Positions 38,024-47,286 of a DNA stretch of 64,000 bases are shown piece by piece. A program made the translations under genes and the position numbers. The notes below the pieces were generated by a model. That model was not told where the DNA came from. It did no database searches and saw only the letters and a program-made list of their open reading frames with translations. This DNA comes from Vibrio crassostreae (lineage in GTDB: Bacteria; Pseudomonadota; Gammaproteobacteria; Enterobacterales; Vibrionaceae): the NCBI RefSeq assembly GCF_024347415.1, contig NZ_AP025478.1, positions 62,001 to 126,000 of the forward strand. Reading direction: 5' to 3'. Each line of letters starts with the position of its first letter. The stretch's first letter is position 1.

Positions 38024-38820
38024 CTACTTGGCCCATGAAAACAAGAGGTTTCCTGAGGGATCGATAATCTCAAAGTCATATTGAATGGGTTGTTCTAGTT
38101 CGACCATAAGATTATCACTGATACCAAAGCCATTTCGATAAGATGAGCCTATTGTATTGATTATCCCTGTTTGAACATCTACTGGTAAGATGTTTCCCCC
38201 TGATTTCGAAAAAATATCTTTAAACATGACTCTCATGTATTGATAAGACCTTAAGTAAGAAGTCGTTCGATTGAGAAGGATTTCGTAATCTGACCCATCT
38301 TTTCTTTTAAATGCCAAGCGACCATTTGAGCCAACGGGAATTGCCATATCAAAAACTGGACCTCGAATGACATGTATTTTCATCGTATCGACAACATTAA
38401 AAAGGACGCTTGACAACTCTTGCATGTAATCTCTATCTAACAAATCAAATTGATATTGACCTAGCCCTTGAGTGTTCATGTACAACCGATTACCGCTTAA
38501 TATTATGGCAGCATTCTCAGTGTTTCTATCGGCCTTAAGGCGAATGTGAGAAGTAATATCTGTATTTTCACCTTTTTCATTTATAGCACTTACCGTTATT
38601 GGAATCCCCCATTTTAGGTAAGGTATATCTTCGAAAAGTAGCTGTTGACCATTTAATTCAATGTTTTTGGCAAGAGTCATTGAATGATGACTTTGATTAT
38701 AGATGTGAGTATCTGATGCTTCGATACTGTTGTAATCAACATCAATATCATAGGTTATTTGTTCCTCCCCTGAAATTGGAGGGTTAGGAGAGATGGTTGG
38801 AAGCTTCCTAAAAACGTTAG
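38024..38820 (-). pseudogene. C-terminal part of a lipoprotein split by a frameshift
   Basis: A 218-codon frame with an ATG at 38680 stays open further upstream, past the previous gene's stop, to about 38820, and the extra residues (PTISPNPPISGEEQITYDIDVDYN) look like real protein. It therefore reads as the continuation of the 598-residue lipoprotein that ends at 38755 in another frame. Adding one base to the five-A run at 38810-38814 (five T on the coding strand) would join them as NLTFFRKLPTISPN. The ATG at 38680 has no good ribosome site. The sequence is beta-rich and unassigned. Confidence 0.6.
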
Positions 38821-40551
38821 GTTTCCCCGTGAATCTACAATTAGGTCTTCAGAGCCTGAAACTGTGTACGGTCCCGTAAGCCAGTTTTTGCTATAATGGT
38901 TGAAAATGTCGTTCAGAAATGGAGAGACATTAACCTGCACCGATTGCTGGTTAAACTTATCATACACTATTCTATAAATCCCATTTTCTTCTGGATGAAG
39001 TAGTAAAGGCGTACCATAGTGGTCGACCACTCCATTTACTCCCATACTACTTATCGCTACAAAATCTATAGCTTGATAAGCATTGATATAACTTCGTTCT
39101 CGACAATCAAAGGTGAACAGCGATTCATACATTTGACTTTCTGGCACACCATAAATTTTATCATCAAATAATACCGCGGACCGTGGCTCAGAAAAACTTA
39201 AACTGCAGGTTGACCACCCTTTTCGGCCTTCACTTCCTGAGATCTCCCCTCCTGTGGAATTAATGAATGTTACACCTAAATTTCGGCCTGAAACATTAAT
39301 GTCATTCAATAATAAACGTGTGGGTAAATCCTTACTTCCCTTCGTATAGAGACTGTCCGCTACATCCAGCTTTAAACGTAATTCTGATTTATCTACATTC
39401 ACTTTGTAATAGTCGGAATTATTGGGAATGAATGCTGAGGGTTTATCCCCGTCAATTGAGAAAGAAACCAAAAAAGATCCCACCTCTTCGTTTTCGTTAG
39501 AAACTACGAGAAAACCGTCATCAACCCTAGCTGCTTTTTCGGATCCCACATCAAATTCAACTAAGGATGTCACGTCGATTCCATTACTTTTCACAACGAG
39601 ATGATACGGAACATCTATGTGGGCTTGCAAAGCCTCTGGAAAAGTTGGAAGGTTGGTCTCGATTCCGAACATTTTCACAAAATCACCTAACGTTACTATT
39701 TCATAGTTTAGAGTGGCTTCTACTAAATTAGGGTATTTGACTAAAACCTGCTTCTGGCCTAGGTTTTTTGGGTCCAACAGATAATCGTGGAGCTCAGCCA
39801 GAGATAGCTCTTTTCCCTCGACCTCGTAGGTTAAAATTTCGGCACTAACAGGGCGTACCTTATCATCTGTGCCAACATATGAGACCAACGGAGTAAATTC
39901 GACTCCAACTGGCAAAAAACGTTTTTGAGGATCGGTAATTAATCGGCTCCCTTCAATTTTTTGCTCTTTTATTTTAAAATATTTCGCATATTCACGACCA
40001 TTGACTTGAATATTTACTAGGAGCTCTTCTCCTTCCCTCTTATTTTCTCGGGTTGGAGTAATGAAAATATTGCCTACAGTGTCCTGTTGGACTAATTCTT
40101 CATTTGTGGGCTTTAATTTCACATCGCCCTGTTTTAATGGAAAACGACTAGACATGCCTAAAGCGTAACGGTGTCCTACTGTAAGTACATCATCAGCCAG
40201 CGCTACCCCTGTGTATAAATCGATGAAATTTAGATTTAAGAATGCTGTACTTAAGTCATTTGAATCTATTTTTAATCGATATACACTGCCATTCAGTTTG
40301 TTTTTTAGTTGCACTTCCCCATCTTTGAGCGCAACGACTTTCTTATCTTCAGTTAGTTTAATTAACTCTTTCCCTGAGATTACTTCTAACTTTATGTCCT
40401 CACTGCAACAGGCTGTTTGAGACCCCATCCTCACGATGTCTGAAACATCAACCATTTCATATTGAGAGAGAATAAATTCCTTCACAAACTCTGTCTTCCT
40501 CGGCTCTTGAACTGAAGCGGTATCCTCACAGCCGAATAGTAGCAGTAACAA
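38755..40551 (-). CDS. Large lipoprotein, N-terminal part, with an unusual start
   Basis: 598 residues from a TTG at 40551 with lipobox LLFGC. Upstream the frame remains open to an ATT at 40566, giving KSYFLLLLLFGC, a better lipoprotein signal because it supplies the basic residue; the in-frame codon before that is TGA, and an ATG lies out of frame at 40570. The start is thus either ATT, TTG, or damaged. The mature protein is acidic and beta-rich with Ig-like look (EILTYEVEGKELSLAELHDYL, VKYPNLVEATLNYEIV), but no domain is certain. It probably continued into the downstream fragment before a frameshift. Confidence 0.55.
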   Translation of the reverse strand: MLLLLFGCEDTASVQEPRKTEFVKEFILSQYEMVDVSDIVRMGSQTACCSEDIKLEVISGKELIKLTEDKKVVALKDGEVQLKNKLNGSVYRLKIDSNDLSTAFLNLNFIDLYTGVALADDVLTVGHRYALGMSSRFPLKQGDVKLKPTNEELVQQDTVGNIFITPTRENKREGEELLVNIQVNGREYAKYFKIKEQKIEGSRLITDPQKRFLPVGVEFTPLVSYVGTDDKVRPVSAEILTYEVEGKELSLAELHDYLLDPKNLGQKQVLVKYPNLVEATLNYEIVTLGDFVKMFGIETNLPTFPEALQAHIDVPYHLVVKSNGIDVTSLVEFDVGSEKAARVDDGFLVVSNENEEVGSFLVSFSIDGDKPSAFIPNNSDYYKVNVDKSELRLKLDVADSLYTKGSKDLPTRLLLNDINVSGRNLGVTFINSTGGEISGSEGRKGWSTCSLSFSEPRSAVLFDDKIYGVPESQMYESLFTFDCRERSYINAYQAIDFVAISSMGVNGVVDHYGTPLLLHPEENGIYRIVYDKFNQQSVQVNVSPFLNDIFNHYSKNWLTGPYTVSGSEDLIVDSRGNLTFLGSFQPSLLTLQFQGRNK

Positions 40552-40987
40552 AAAGTATGATTTAATTCATACCAACATTATTTTCACTCATTTACAATTA
40601 ATATGATTTTTTATCATAAATTTAAAATCATATTACAGGATATTTATTAATAATTAATTTAGATAAAGATGACTTCTAATTTAAGAATAAATTCACTTCT
40701 CGATATGTGGTCACGAAGTTAAGGGGCGATAGAGGAAGGCTCTAAAAATTAAGAGCAAAAGATTAATCCCAAATATTAAAGCTAGTGACTAGCCTAATTA
40801 ACTAAATATAGGATGCTATGTTTGGATTATCGATTTTTTCTTACTTCGCGTGGGAAACCATAAAACTAAGCAAGAAATTGTATTTCTTAACCATCAAGAA
40901 ATTATTTTTAATTATGATTAAATAATAATTATTTTTTCAAACTTTCTTATATTTTCGTTAGGCCACCCAAATAACTGGATTGAAAAA
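40552..40987. other. AT-rich intergenic region between divergent genes
   Basis: About 430 bases, very AT-rich, with no gene. It should carry the promoters for the leftward lipoprotein gene and for the rightward RidA gene. Confidence 0.5.
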
Positions 40988-41380
40988 ATGCGCAAAATCA
41001 TTGATACTCAAGCAGCCCCCAAAGCGATAGGTCCTTATTCTCAAGGGGTTATTTCTGGAGGGTTAATATTCACTTCGGGTCAATTACCCTTGAGCCCTCA
41101 AACGGGGTTTCTGGTTAAAAAAAACATTGAAAATCAGACAAGACAGTGCTTAGAAAATATGAGAGCAATTTTACTCCATGCAGACGCTGACGTATCAGAC
41201 GTAGTGAAAACAACCATTTACCTTACCGAGATAATGAGATTTTCAGTTGTTAATGAAATATATAATGATTTTTTCATCAAACACGGCGCCAATTATTTTC
41301 CCGCAAGAACCTGTATCGAAGTGTCGAAACTCCCTCTCAATGCCATGATTGAGATAGAGGCAGTTGCTGTTGCACCTTAA
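40988..41380 (+). CDS. RidA-family enamine/imine deaminase
   Basis: 130 residues, the full family length. It has the YjgF/RidA signatures: AIGPYSQGVISGGLIFTSGQ near the N-terminus, the arginine in FPARTCIEVSKLP (about residue 106) that binds the substrate carboxylate, and IEIEAVA at the end. RidA hydrolyses reactive 2-aminoacrylate and related enamines released by PLP enzymes. No threonine dehydratase is adjacent; tryptophanase, another PLP enzyme that goes through aminoacrylate, lies about 11 kb away. A functional link is inference. A GC-rich hairpin follows the gene. Confidence 0.9.
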   Translation: MRKIIDTQAAPKAIGPYSQGVISGGLIFTSGQLPLSPQTGFLVKKNIENQTRQCLENMRAILLHADADVSDVVKTTIYLTEIMRFSVVNEIYNDFFIKHGANYFPARTCIEVSKLPLNAMIEIEAVAVAP

Positions 41381-41406
41381 TTGTTACCGTTTAGTGATTT
41401 TTTTAG

Positions 41407-41436
41407 CCCCAGCCTAGGCGCTGGGGTGGTTTATTT
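41407..41436 (+). terminator. Terminator after the RidA gene
   Basis: CCCCAGC and GCTGGGG arms (41407-41413, 41420-41426) with a six-base loop, followed by TGGTTTATTTT. Confidence 0.65.
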
Positions 41437-41503
41437 TCATTAACTCATGATTTCATCGAACCTTACGGCCTGTACGATGAACGAGGCAGCTCGTCGAATA
41501 TAG

Positions 41504-42103
41504 GGGTATCCTTTAAGTGATCTAGAGTGCCTAGGTCGGAAATTATCCTCAACAGCGCGGAAGCAAATTGATGCCTTAAAATCAAACTTAGATAAGGCAT
41601 TCTATTGGTTTCAAGAAGGTGCAGTGCTCGACTTACTTACCATAGACTATTGCGCTAATAAAACTCAGGAGCATGTTGTGGGACGAATAAAACATCGAAA
41701 AGAAGACTCTAACAAGGCCATCGATGCCTCAGGAAGAAAAATAGAAAAGGCTATCCGAGGATTGGCTAAAGAAACAGGTCAAGTTATTCCAAAACCACAA
41801 GCGAAAGCTGACTTCGTAATCAAAGGTATCGGCATGCGAAGAGGTGAAGAGGCGTTAATCTACCGTATTCCCTCTCATTCTAAAAAAACGCCTTTCTATG
41901 AAAAAGGAGTGACTTTCCCTGAATTCCTATTAGCTTACTCACAATTAAAAGAATCGGGTTATTTTACAAGAGCTTGGTTTAATAAAAGTCTCTCTGCTTG
42001 TGCAAAAGAAGGGGCGTGTAATTTTACAACAATAGGCGGGGTTTTTAGCATTTTAGATATGGCAGAATACACATCAAGGGCGACCTATCAGTTAAAGGCA
42101 TAA
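41504..42103 (+). pseudogene. 5'-truncated gene of unknown function
   Basis: The frame is open from just after a TAG at 41501 and reads GYPLSDLECLGRKLSSTARKQ before the first usable start, a GTG at 41624. Because the protein-like sequence continues upstream of any start codon and no ribosome site is seen, the gene looks truncated at its 5' end. The remaining 200 residues are basic with a soluble look (GRKIEKAIRGLAKETGQVI). I do not recognise the family. It may be a casualty of an insertion or deletion at about 41.5 kb. Confidence 0.5.
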
Positions 42104-42354
42104 ATGTAACCCCCTACGCTTTGCCTTTCTCTTCACTAAACTTGCTAAACTAAATAGCCCGTATGAACACCGAACATAATAAACCCTTAGCGGATCTCCC
42201 GAGTTTAGGCGTCTTCCACCCGAGAGCGAACACCTCAATTATCGCGAAGTCGTGGTTAATCCTTGCCGTATTTTTACAAGTTAGAGAGTGACCAAGGTTA
42301 CAATGTCACATGAAAGCATTCATCCTTGGGCAGAATTTGAAAATTTTGGTGGTA

Positions 42355-42381
42355 AATAAGTGACACGGTGTGTCACTTATT
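42355..42381 (-). terminator. Terminator after the tryptophan permease gene
   Basis: Twelve-base perfect arms AATAAGTGACAC and GTGTCACTTATT around a GGT loop, 11 bases past the permease stop. No long T run follows, so it may act by structure or also bind a protein. Confidence 0.55.
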
Positions 42382-42392
42382 AATGAAGAAGA

Positions 42393-43673
42393 CTAGACGC
42401 CATCAAAAACGGGCAGAGCTTCGAACATGACGAGTACGTTGATAACAATGATGCCCACCCCGTAAATGAATACCCCAATCAACACCAATTCCCCTCCAGG
42501 TACTTGATAAGGCTTCACTTGCTGAGGCTGTTCCTCATTATCTTCTTGGTTGTTAGAAATGGCTTTCTTTAACCTAGATTTTCTAGCTAGCAATGCCGGT
42601 ACAATACACGCCCAAATTGCCGCGGCCGATGCGGCATAACCAATTGCGGCTAGAAAACCGAAAGGAAAGAGAAGAGAGAAAATCAGAGGTGGAATAAATG
42701 TGACTGCCCAAGTTTTGGTTCTGCCTTTCGAAGTGGTATCAAATTGGAATAAATCGGCCAAAAAATCGAATACCCCCAAGCCAACTCCTATAAAGCTCGA
42801 CAAAATAGCGGCCGCGGAAAAAGCGCTAATGACATTTGATAACCTCTCTTCTGCTAATACGGATTTTAGGCTAATGAGTAAGGTGTCTATATTGCCACCT
42901 TCGGAAATGATAGGTCCGAAATTTACTCTTGGTAAATTCCCATAAATACTCATTAACCAAACTGTGTAAGTAAAAAGAGCAATGATCGTTCCGCCCATGA
43001 TGGCTTTTTGTGCTAGCCTTTCCTCACGGTAGTAATCTCGTAATGTTGAGACGCTATGATGGTACCCAAACGCGGTCAAGGTAATGGGGAAAAAGACCCA
43101 CACGTATTGCGCATACTCAAATTTCAGATGAGCAGTATCTAGCAAAGTACTGAGATTGACGTTAAACCAAAGGCCTACGGTGCCAAAGCTAAAGGTAATG
43201 ATCATAAACAGCATTAACACAATCGAAATACGGTCGACCATTTTTGTTGAATGCCAAACTAGCCCAGAAAAGATAAAAACGAAAAAGATGGAGGCTAGTT
43301 GGGGGGCAATACCAAAATATTCATTCAAAATTAGTCCTGAAGAGGTGATGTAGGCATACAACAAGATCCCCCCGACAAAGTAAATCATTAGGTTATTAAA
43401 GAAATTAACCTCTTTACCTAACAAGTCTTTCGTTATAGAAGAGAAAGATGACCGGTAAGGATAATCTTTTAAAACTTCGAGTAATAAACAGCCACTGGTT
43501 GTCATGATGAACATCGTGAAGACTAAAGCCATTAAAGCACCGATAGTCCACACTCCAGCTCCTGCAGCAGGAAGGCCAAGCATACCAGCCCCCACGCAAA
43601 TGCATGCGACAATACAAGCCCCTCCGATAAGTGAAGGCGGTTTAGCGGTCATTGCTGGTTTCGTACTATCCAT
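42393..43673 (-). CDS. Aromatic amino acid (tryptophan) permease, Mtr/TnaB type
   Basis: 426 residues, about eleven membrane segments. The first helix reads GGACIVACICVGAGMLGLP, the motif of the hydroxy/aromatic amino acid permease family, and SSFSSITKDLLGKEVNFFNN matches Mtr closely. It imports tryptophan with a proton across the inner membrane. A tryptophanase gene lies 8 kb to the right in the same orientation, with the par genes and others between; in E. coli tnaA and tnaB are adjacent, so the pair may have been split. The C-terminus carries a Gln/Glu-rich loop (SNNQEDNEEQPQQ) before the last helix. Confidence 0.85.
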   Translation of the reverse strand: MDSTKPAMTAKPPSLIGGACIVACICVGAGMLGLPAAGAGVWTIGALMALVFTMFIMTTSGCLLLEVLKDYPYRSSFSSITKDLLGKEVNFFNNLMIYFVGGILLYAYITSSGLILNEYFGIAPQLASIFFVFIFSGLVWHSTKMVDRISIVLMLFMIITFSFGTVGLWFNVNLSTLLDTAHLKFEYAQYVWVFFPITLTAFGYHHSVSTLRDYYREERLAQKAIMGGTIIALFTYTVWLMSIYGNLPRVNFGPIISEGGNIDTLLISLKSVLAEERLSNVISAFSAAAILSSFIGVGLGVFDFLADLFQFDTTSKGRTKTWAVTFIPPLIFSLLFPFGFLAAIGYAASAAAIWACIVPALLARKSRLKKAISNNQEDNEEQPQQVKPYQVPGGELVLIGVFIYGVGIIVINVLVMFEALPVFDGV

Positions 43674-43893
43674 AAGTGGTTACCTCTCATTGGTTCGACA
43701 TTGCTTTTTATTTCTGTAACCCACTCCGTTGTGTTTGTTGGGAAGAATTTCTTAGGTCAAGTCAAAAAAGCACTAGAATCATGGACTCTAGCGCTTAACT
43801 TTTAAACAACAATAATAATTACGTACTAAATTAGAAAAATAATTAGACATGAAAAACTAACGATGATCGGGGTTTTTATATTGATAAAAGTAG

Positions 43894-44547
43894 TTATTCC
43901 CATGACCGGGAAAAATCCTGATCTTTAAAAGCTGCAGCAAGACCAGTGACCTGCTGCAAGCGTAAGACTTCATCTTGGTCCATCCCCAATTCGTAACAGA
44001 TTTTATTATTCGCCCACCCCATTTCTCTGAGTTGAATGATTAGGTTTGCTGTGAGCTCTACTTGGTGTGAACCACGAGCGAGGTTATGTCGAACAGATGC
44101 GGACATACACTTTTCTTCAGGCAAATTAAGCACCACCGCAGGGATATACCCCTTTAAGGTTTGCAGTTCAGGGTGATTCAATAATAATTGAAAACGATGG
44201 AAGCCATCTATGACGACGTATTTCTTCTCAGAAGTCTTCAAACGATTAACCAGAATAGGCATGGTTACCCCATTTTTCTCCATCGACGTTTTGAGAAGAT
44301 TACTTTCCGGTGGAGCCATCTTATTAGGGTTATATTGGTTAGCTTCTATTTCCTCAAGTGGGATAATTTCAACATGACAAGCAGGTGGTAGATCGGGGAT
44401 TAGCTCAATGAGCACCTTTGCGGCTTTATTGTAAATAGCCACCTTATTTATCACTTGTTTTTTTGAGTACTTAGGCACTTTCAAAGGCTTATTGGGACGG
44501 TGTTGGTACGCTAGCTCAGGTTCACTTTCCATTACGCTCTTCTCCAT
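43894..44547 (-). CDS. ibrB: IbrB-like ParB-domain protein
   Basis: 217 residues with a ParB/sulfiredoxin-type domain: IPLEEIEANQYNPNKM, then GVTMPILVNR and VVIDGFHRFQLL, the last matching the GxHR nucleotide-binding motif. It pairs with IbrA, whose gene overlaps its start by 26 bases. IbrB/IbrA pairs were described in E. coli as activators of eib genes in prophage-bearing strains, but their biochemical role is not settled. ATG at 44547 or 44532. This ParB-like domain is separate from the true partition ParB at 48.5 kb. Confidence 0.8.
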   Translation of the reverse strand: MEKSVMESEPELAYQHRPNKPLKVPKYSKKQVINKVAIYNKAAKVLIELIPDLPPACHVEIIPLEEIEANQYNPNKMAPPESNLLKTSMEKNGVTMPILVNRLKTSEKKYVVIDGFHRFQLLLNHPELQTLKGYIPAVVLNLPEEKCMSASVRHNLARGSHQVELTANLIIQLREMGWANNKICYELGMDQDEVLRLQQVTGLAAAFKDQDFSRSWE

Positions 44548-45763
44548 AGAGTGCGTGATATTGTTTTGCTAAGGACTTGTTGTACCCAAAAGAGAGCCCT
44601 CGGCACCAATAATCATTTTTAATCAGGACTTTACAAATTCTTCTCCAACTAGGAACTAGCTTCTTAGATTCCAATTTACTCTCTGCATAATCAGGAATAA
44701 ATGTTACGCCCTTTTGAGGGCCGTTTTTACGCCACCACTGTAAGAACTTAAAGATTCGATCTCGGTAATGTTTTTCAATATGCGGCGGCATGGTTGTCAG
44801 AAGGTATTTGCTGTATTGCCGGTAGCTAAGCCCCGGTGGTAATTCAAAGCGATAATAACCAAGGATACGCCCCTGACTTTTTGAGTATCGAGCGCCAAAA
44901 TTACATCCCTCAACTCTAGCGACTAATTTTTGCCAGGTATGCGGTTCCAAAATTTGATAAAGCCAAAGCCCTTTTCTTTGTTCATCCCCAAAAGGCTGGC
45001 AAAGCCGCTGCTGTGAAAGAGAAACACCGGCTTTATGCATTAAGTCGTAAATACGGTTGTAGTCCCAGTTAAAGCGACAATTAGCGATCCAAACATCTTG
45101 GGTTTTCCAATCATACAAAGGGTAAGCCATGTAGACATCACTCTGCATTTGAGTAGTCCAATATTTATCTTTAAATTTCTTTTTGGTTCGATTCTTAATG
45201 GTATTGAAACGATGTAAAGACTCCTCTGCTCGGATACCAATTAGCACTGCGATTGGAGTCCCTTTTTTTTGTTGGTACCAGTGCGCAAATTTGAACACGA
45301 AGTCTTCAAACTCCATCCCTTTTTGAAAAAATGGGAATACGTCTGATTCAAAAATCACACCTTCATGCAGTGGCCTTTCCCTAACCCACTGCGCTTCCTT
45401 GTCAGGATCCCAACAAAGCCATTTAGGTTGAAATTGTGAAATGGAATTTCTTAAACTGATTGGCAAACAAACCCAATACGGGTTTACTTCGCCAAGAAGG
45501 ATCATACGCTCTATGAAGGCATGGGTTTCTTGATATTGGGCTTCAAAGTCAACAATAAGAACGTCGACAGGCAATCGGCCACGCTTTCTTGATTCTTGAA
45601 TAACCAAATTTAAAAGAACGCCTGAATCTTTTCCCCCAGAGAACGAAACATAAAAGTGGCTAAAGTTATCGAGAAGGTACAATATTCGTCGTCGCGCCCC
45701 TTCGAGCACATTGTATTCTTGCTGAATCTTGTCCCGAGAGAATTGACCTTTTCTTTCTTTCAT
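44522..45763 (-). CDS. ibrA: IbrA-like PAPS-reductase-family protein (DUF3440)
   Basis: 413 residues. A PP-loop SGGKDSG at residues 42-48 defines the phosphoadenosine phosphosulfate reductase fold, which binds ATP or PAPS. The C-terminal half, with HKAGVSLSQQRLCQPFGDEQ and LPPHIEKHYRD-like stretches, fits DUF3440. Related PP-loop proteins act in DNA phosphorothioation (DndC) and in defence modules, but no dnd partners are present here. It is translated with the IbrB-like protein. Confidence 0.85.
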   Translation of the reverse strand: MKERKGQFSRDKIQQEYNVLEGARRRILYLLDNFSHFYVSFSGGKDSGVLLNLVIQESRKRGRLPVDVLIVDFEAQYQETHAFIERMILLGEVNPYWVCLPISLRNSISQFQPKWLCWDPDKEAQWVRERPLHEGVIFESDVFPFFQKGMEFEDFVFKFAHWYQQKKGTPIAVLIGIRAEESLHRFNTIKNRTKKKFKDKYWTTQMQSDVYMAYPLYDWKTQDVWIANCRFNWDYNRIYDLMHKAGVSLSQQRLCQPFGDEQRKGLWLYQILEPHTWQKLVARVEGCNFGARYSKSQGRILGYYRFELPPGLSYRQYSKYLLTTMPPHIEKHYRDRIFKFLQWWRKNGPQKGVTFIPDYAESKLESKKLVPSWRRICKVLIKNDYWCRGLSFGYNKSLAKQYHALYGEERNGK

Positions 45764-45927
45764 CGGTATGACCTTGCTAATTATGATCTTAGAATCACAT
45801 TCACATGAAATTCGTTTTTTATAACTTAATTACTGATAATTAAGTTGTTTTTTAAGGTTTGTATTTTAAGTTCTCATAACAGAACCACTCTGCCACGGTG
45901 TAAGATCAAGAGAGTGACTTGGTTACG

Positions 45928-47058
45928 TTAGAAACTGAAGTGAACATTACCCCTCATTCCAATAATCCAACTATCATCAGCTTTTGAGTTAAACGGTAAA
46001 GAGTGAAGATATTGCACATTAGGGGTTAACGAAAGCGCATCCCAATTCATGCGGTAATAGATTTCTGAGTTGTAAGAGTCATCGACATCAGAAGCGACAC
46101 TAGGCTTAGCCCATCCCAAGGCAAAACCAAGCAGACCAGTTCCAACTCCATCATACCCCGTCCCAAACACGACCGAGGATTTATAGAGAGCCTCAGGGCC
46201 TTTCGCAACACCGGCTCTAAAGAACGGTATCCATGAGCCCATTTGGTATATAGACGACCAATTTGCCCCATAGTTTTCGCTTACCTGCTCTTTTGGTCCA
46301 TCACTGTGCCACACCGTAAGGTGAGAGTTTTTCAAATAAAAATCCTCTTTCGATTCTACCCAACCTATTTCTAGGGACTTAAAATATTGGTTATCATTGA
46401 TGAACTGTTCAACACCATCGAAAGGTTGAGTTGAATCAGCTTTTGCATCAGAAAAGCTCGCATAAAAATAATAGTTTCCCGACATCATATGACGCAGAAC
46501 ACCGCCGAATGTCGATTCATCAGGGATAGGAATTGAACCTGAGCCGGTGCTGAATTGTAGGTTAGAAAAACCATAATAAGGGTTACCCAACTGGTAAGTG
46601 TCGACATAATCAGTTGCATCTAAAAAACCCACCATCATATCTGTAGATTGTTCATTAAAAGTTTGTGCCCAATATAGGTTCGTTAACCTTAAACCGATAT
46701 CACTGAAAGCCGGCTGTATTAAGCCAAATCCGCCTACATTCTTTATGACAAAATCCTTGGGTGTACTCTCTGTATAACCATGCTTATGATCGACCCTCAA
46801 CTGCAATGCACCAGTATCCCCTTCTTTTTGGTAAGCCCGCCAATTCAATGTAACCCGTGCAATACCAGCTGCCGCACTGCTGTCCTTGTTCGACAAGTTC
46901 TCACTAGACGTTAAACCGAACCCATAATAATCCACAGCTCCCTTTAAAACCTGGCCTTCAACCGCATGAGTCAACGTTGGCGTGACAAACATAATCGCTC
47001 CCACAAGCGGTAGCCAAAAACGCTTAGTCTTTTTCGTAAATAGAACATTCTCGCTCAT
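45928..47058 (-). CDS. Outer-membrane porin, carbohydrate-selective OprB type
   Basis: 376 residues with a signal peptide (cleavage near THA-VEG) and an amphipathic beta-barrel pattern ending in the terminal phenylalanine (GNVHFSF) that targets the outer membrane. Internal stretches such as LYWAQTFNEQSTDMMVGFLDATDY and MNWDALSLTPNVQYL match OprB-like porins, which pass sugars. The gene stands alone, oriented away from parA, with no sugar-metabolism genes beside it. Confidence 0.75.
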   Translation of the reverse strand: MSENVLFTKKTKRFWLPLVGAIMFVTPTLTHAVEGQVLKGAVDYYGFGLTSSENLSNKDSSAAAGIARVTLNWRAYQKEGDTGALQLRVDHKHGYTESTPKDFVIKNVGGFGLIQPAFSDIGLRLTNLYWAQTFNEQSTDMMVGFLDATDYVDTYQLGNPYYGFSNLQFSTGSGSIPIPDESTFGGVLRHMMSGNYYFYASFSDAKADSTQPFDGVEQFINDNQYFKSLEIGWVESKEDFYLKNSHLTVWHSDGPKEQVSENYGANWSSIYQMGSWIPFFRAGVAKGPEALYKSSVVFGTGYDGVGTGLLGFALGWAKPSVASDVDDSYNSEIYYRMNWDALSLTPNVQYLHSLPFNSKADDSWIIGMRGNVHFSF

Positions 47059-47214
47059 ATCAATAACTCCCTGTTGTTTTCATGGATTCATACGACTTAG
47101 CTCACCTTATATCGTTAAGGAAGTATTAAGATGCATTTGGAAAATGAATACTTGTAATTAATAAATAATTTAAGCAAGCAACTGTCTCCATTTGTCCTGA
47201 TCATTTAAACGAAA

Positions 47215-47254
47215 ATACCTCAATTTTTAGTATCAACATCAAAAATTGAGGTAT
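47215..47254. promoter_or_regulatory. Palindromic operator in the parA promoter
   Basis: Perfect 14-base arms ATACCTCAATTTTT and AAAAATTGAGGTAT are separated by 12 bases and lie 32 bases before the parA start. ParA proteins with an N-terminal helix-turn-helix repress their own operon, and this is the likely binding site. Confidence 0.75.
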
Positions 47255-47286
47255 ATACTGTTTATCATCCCTATATGGAGGCAGAA

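Noticed and set aside
38805..38820. Programmed -1 frameshifting joining the two lipoprotein parts
   Set aside because: The T5A sequence is not a full slippery heptamer in the reading frame and no pseudoknot was seen; an indel is simpler.
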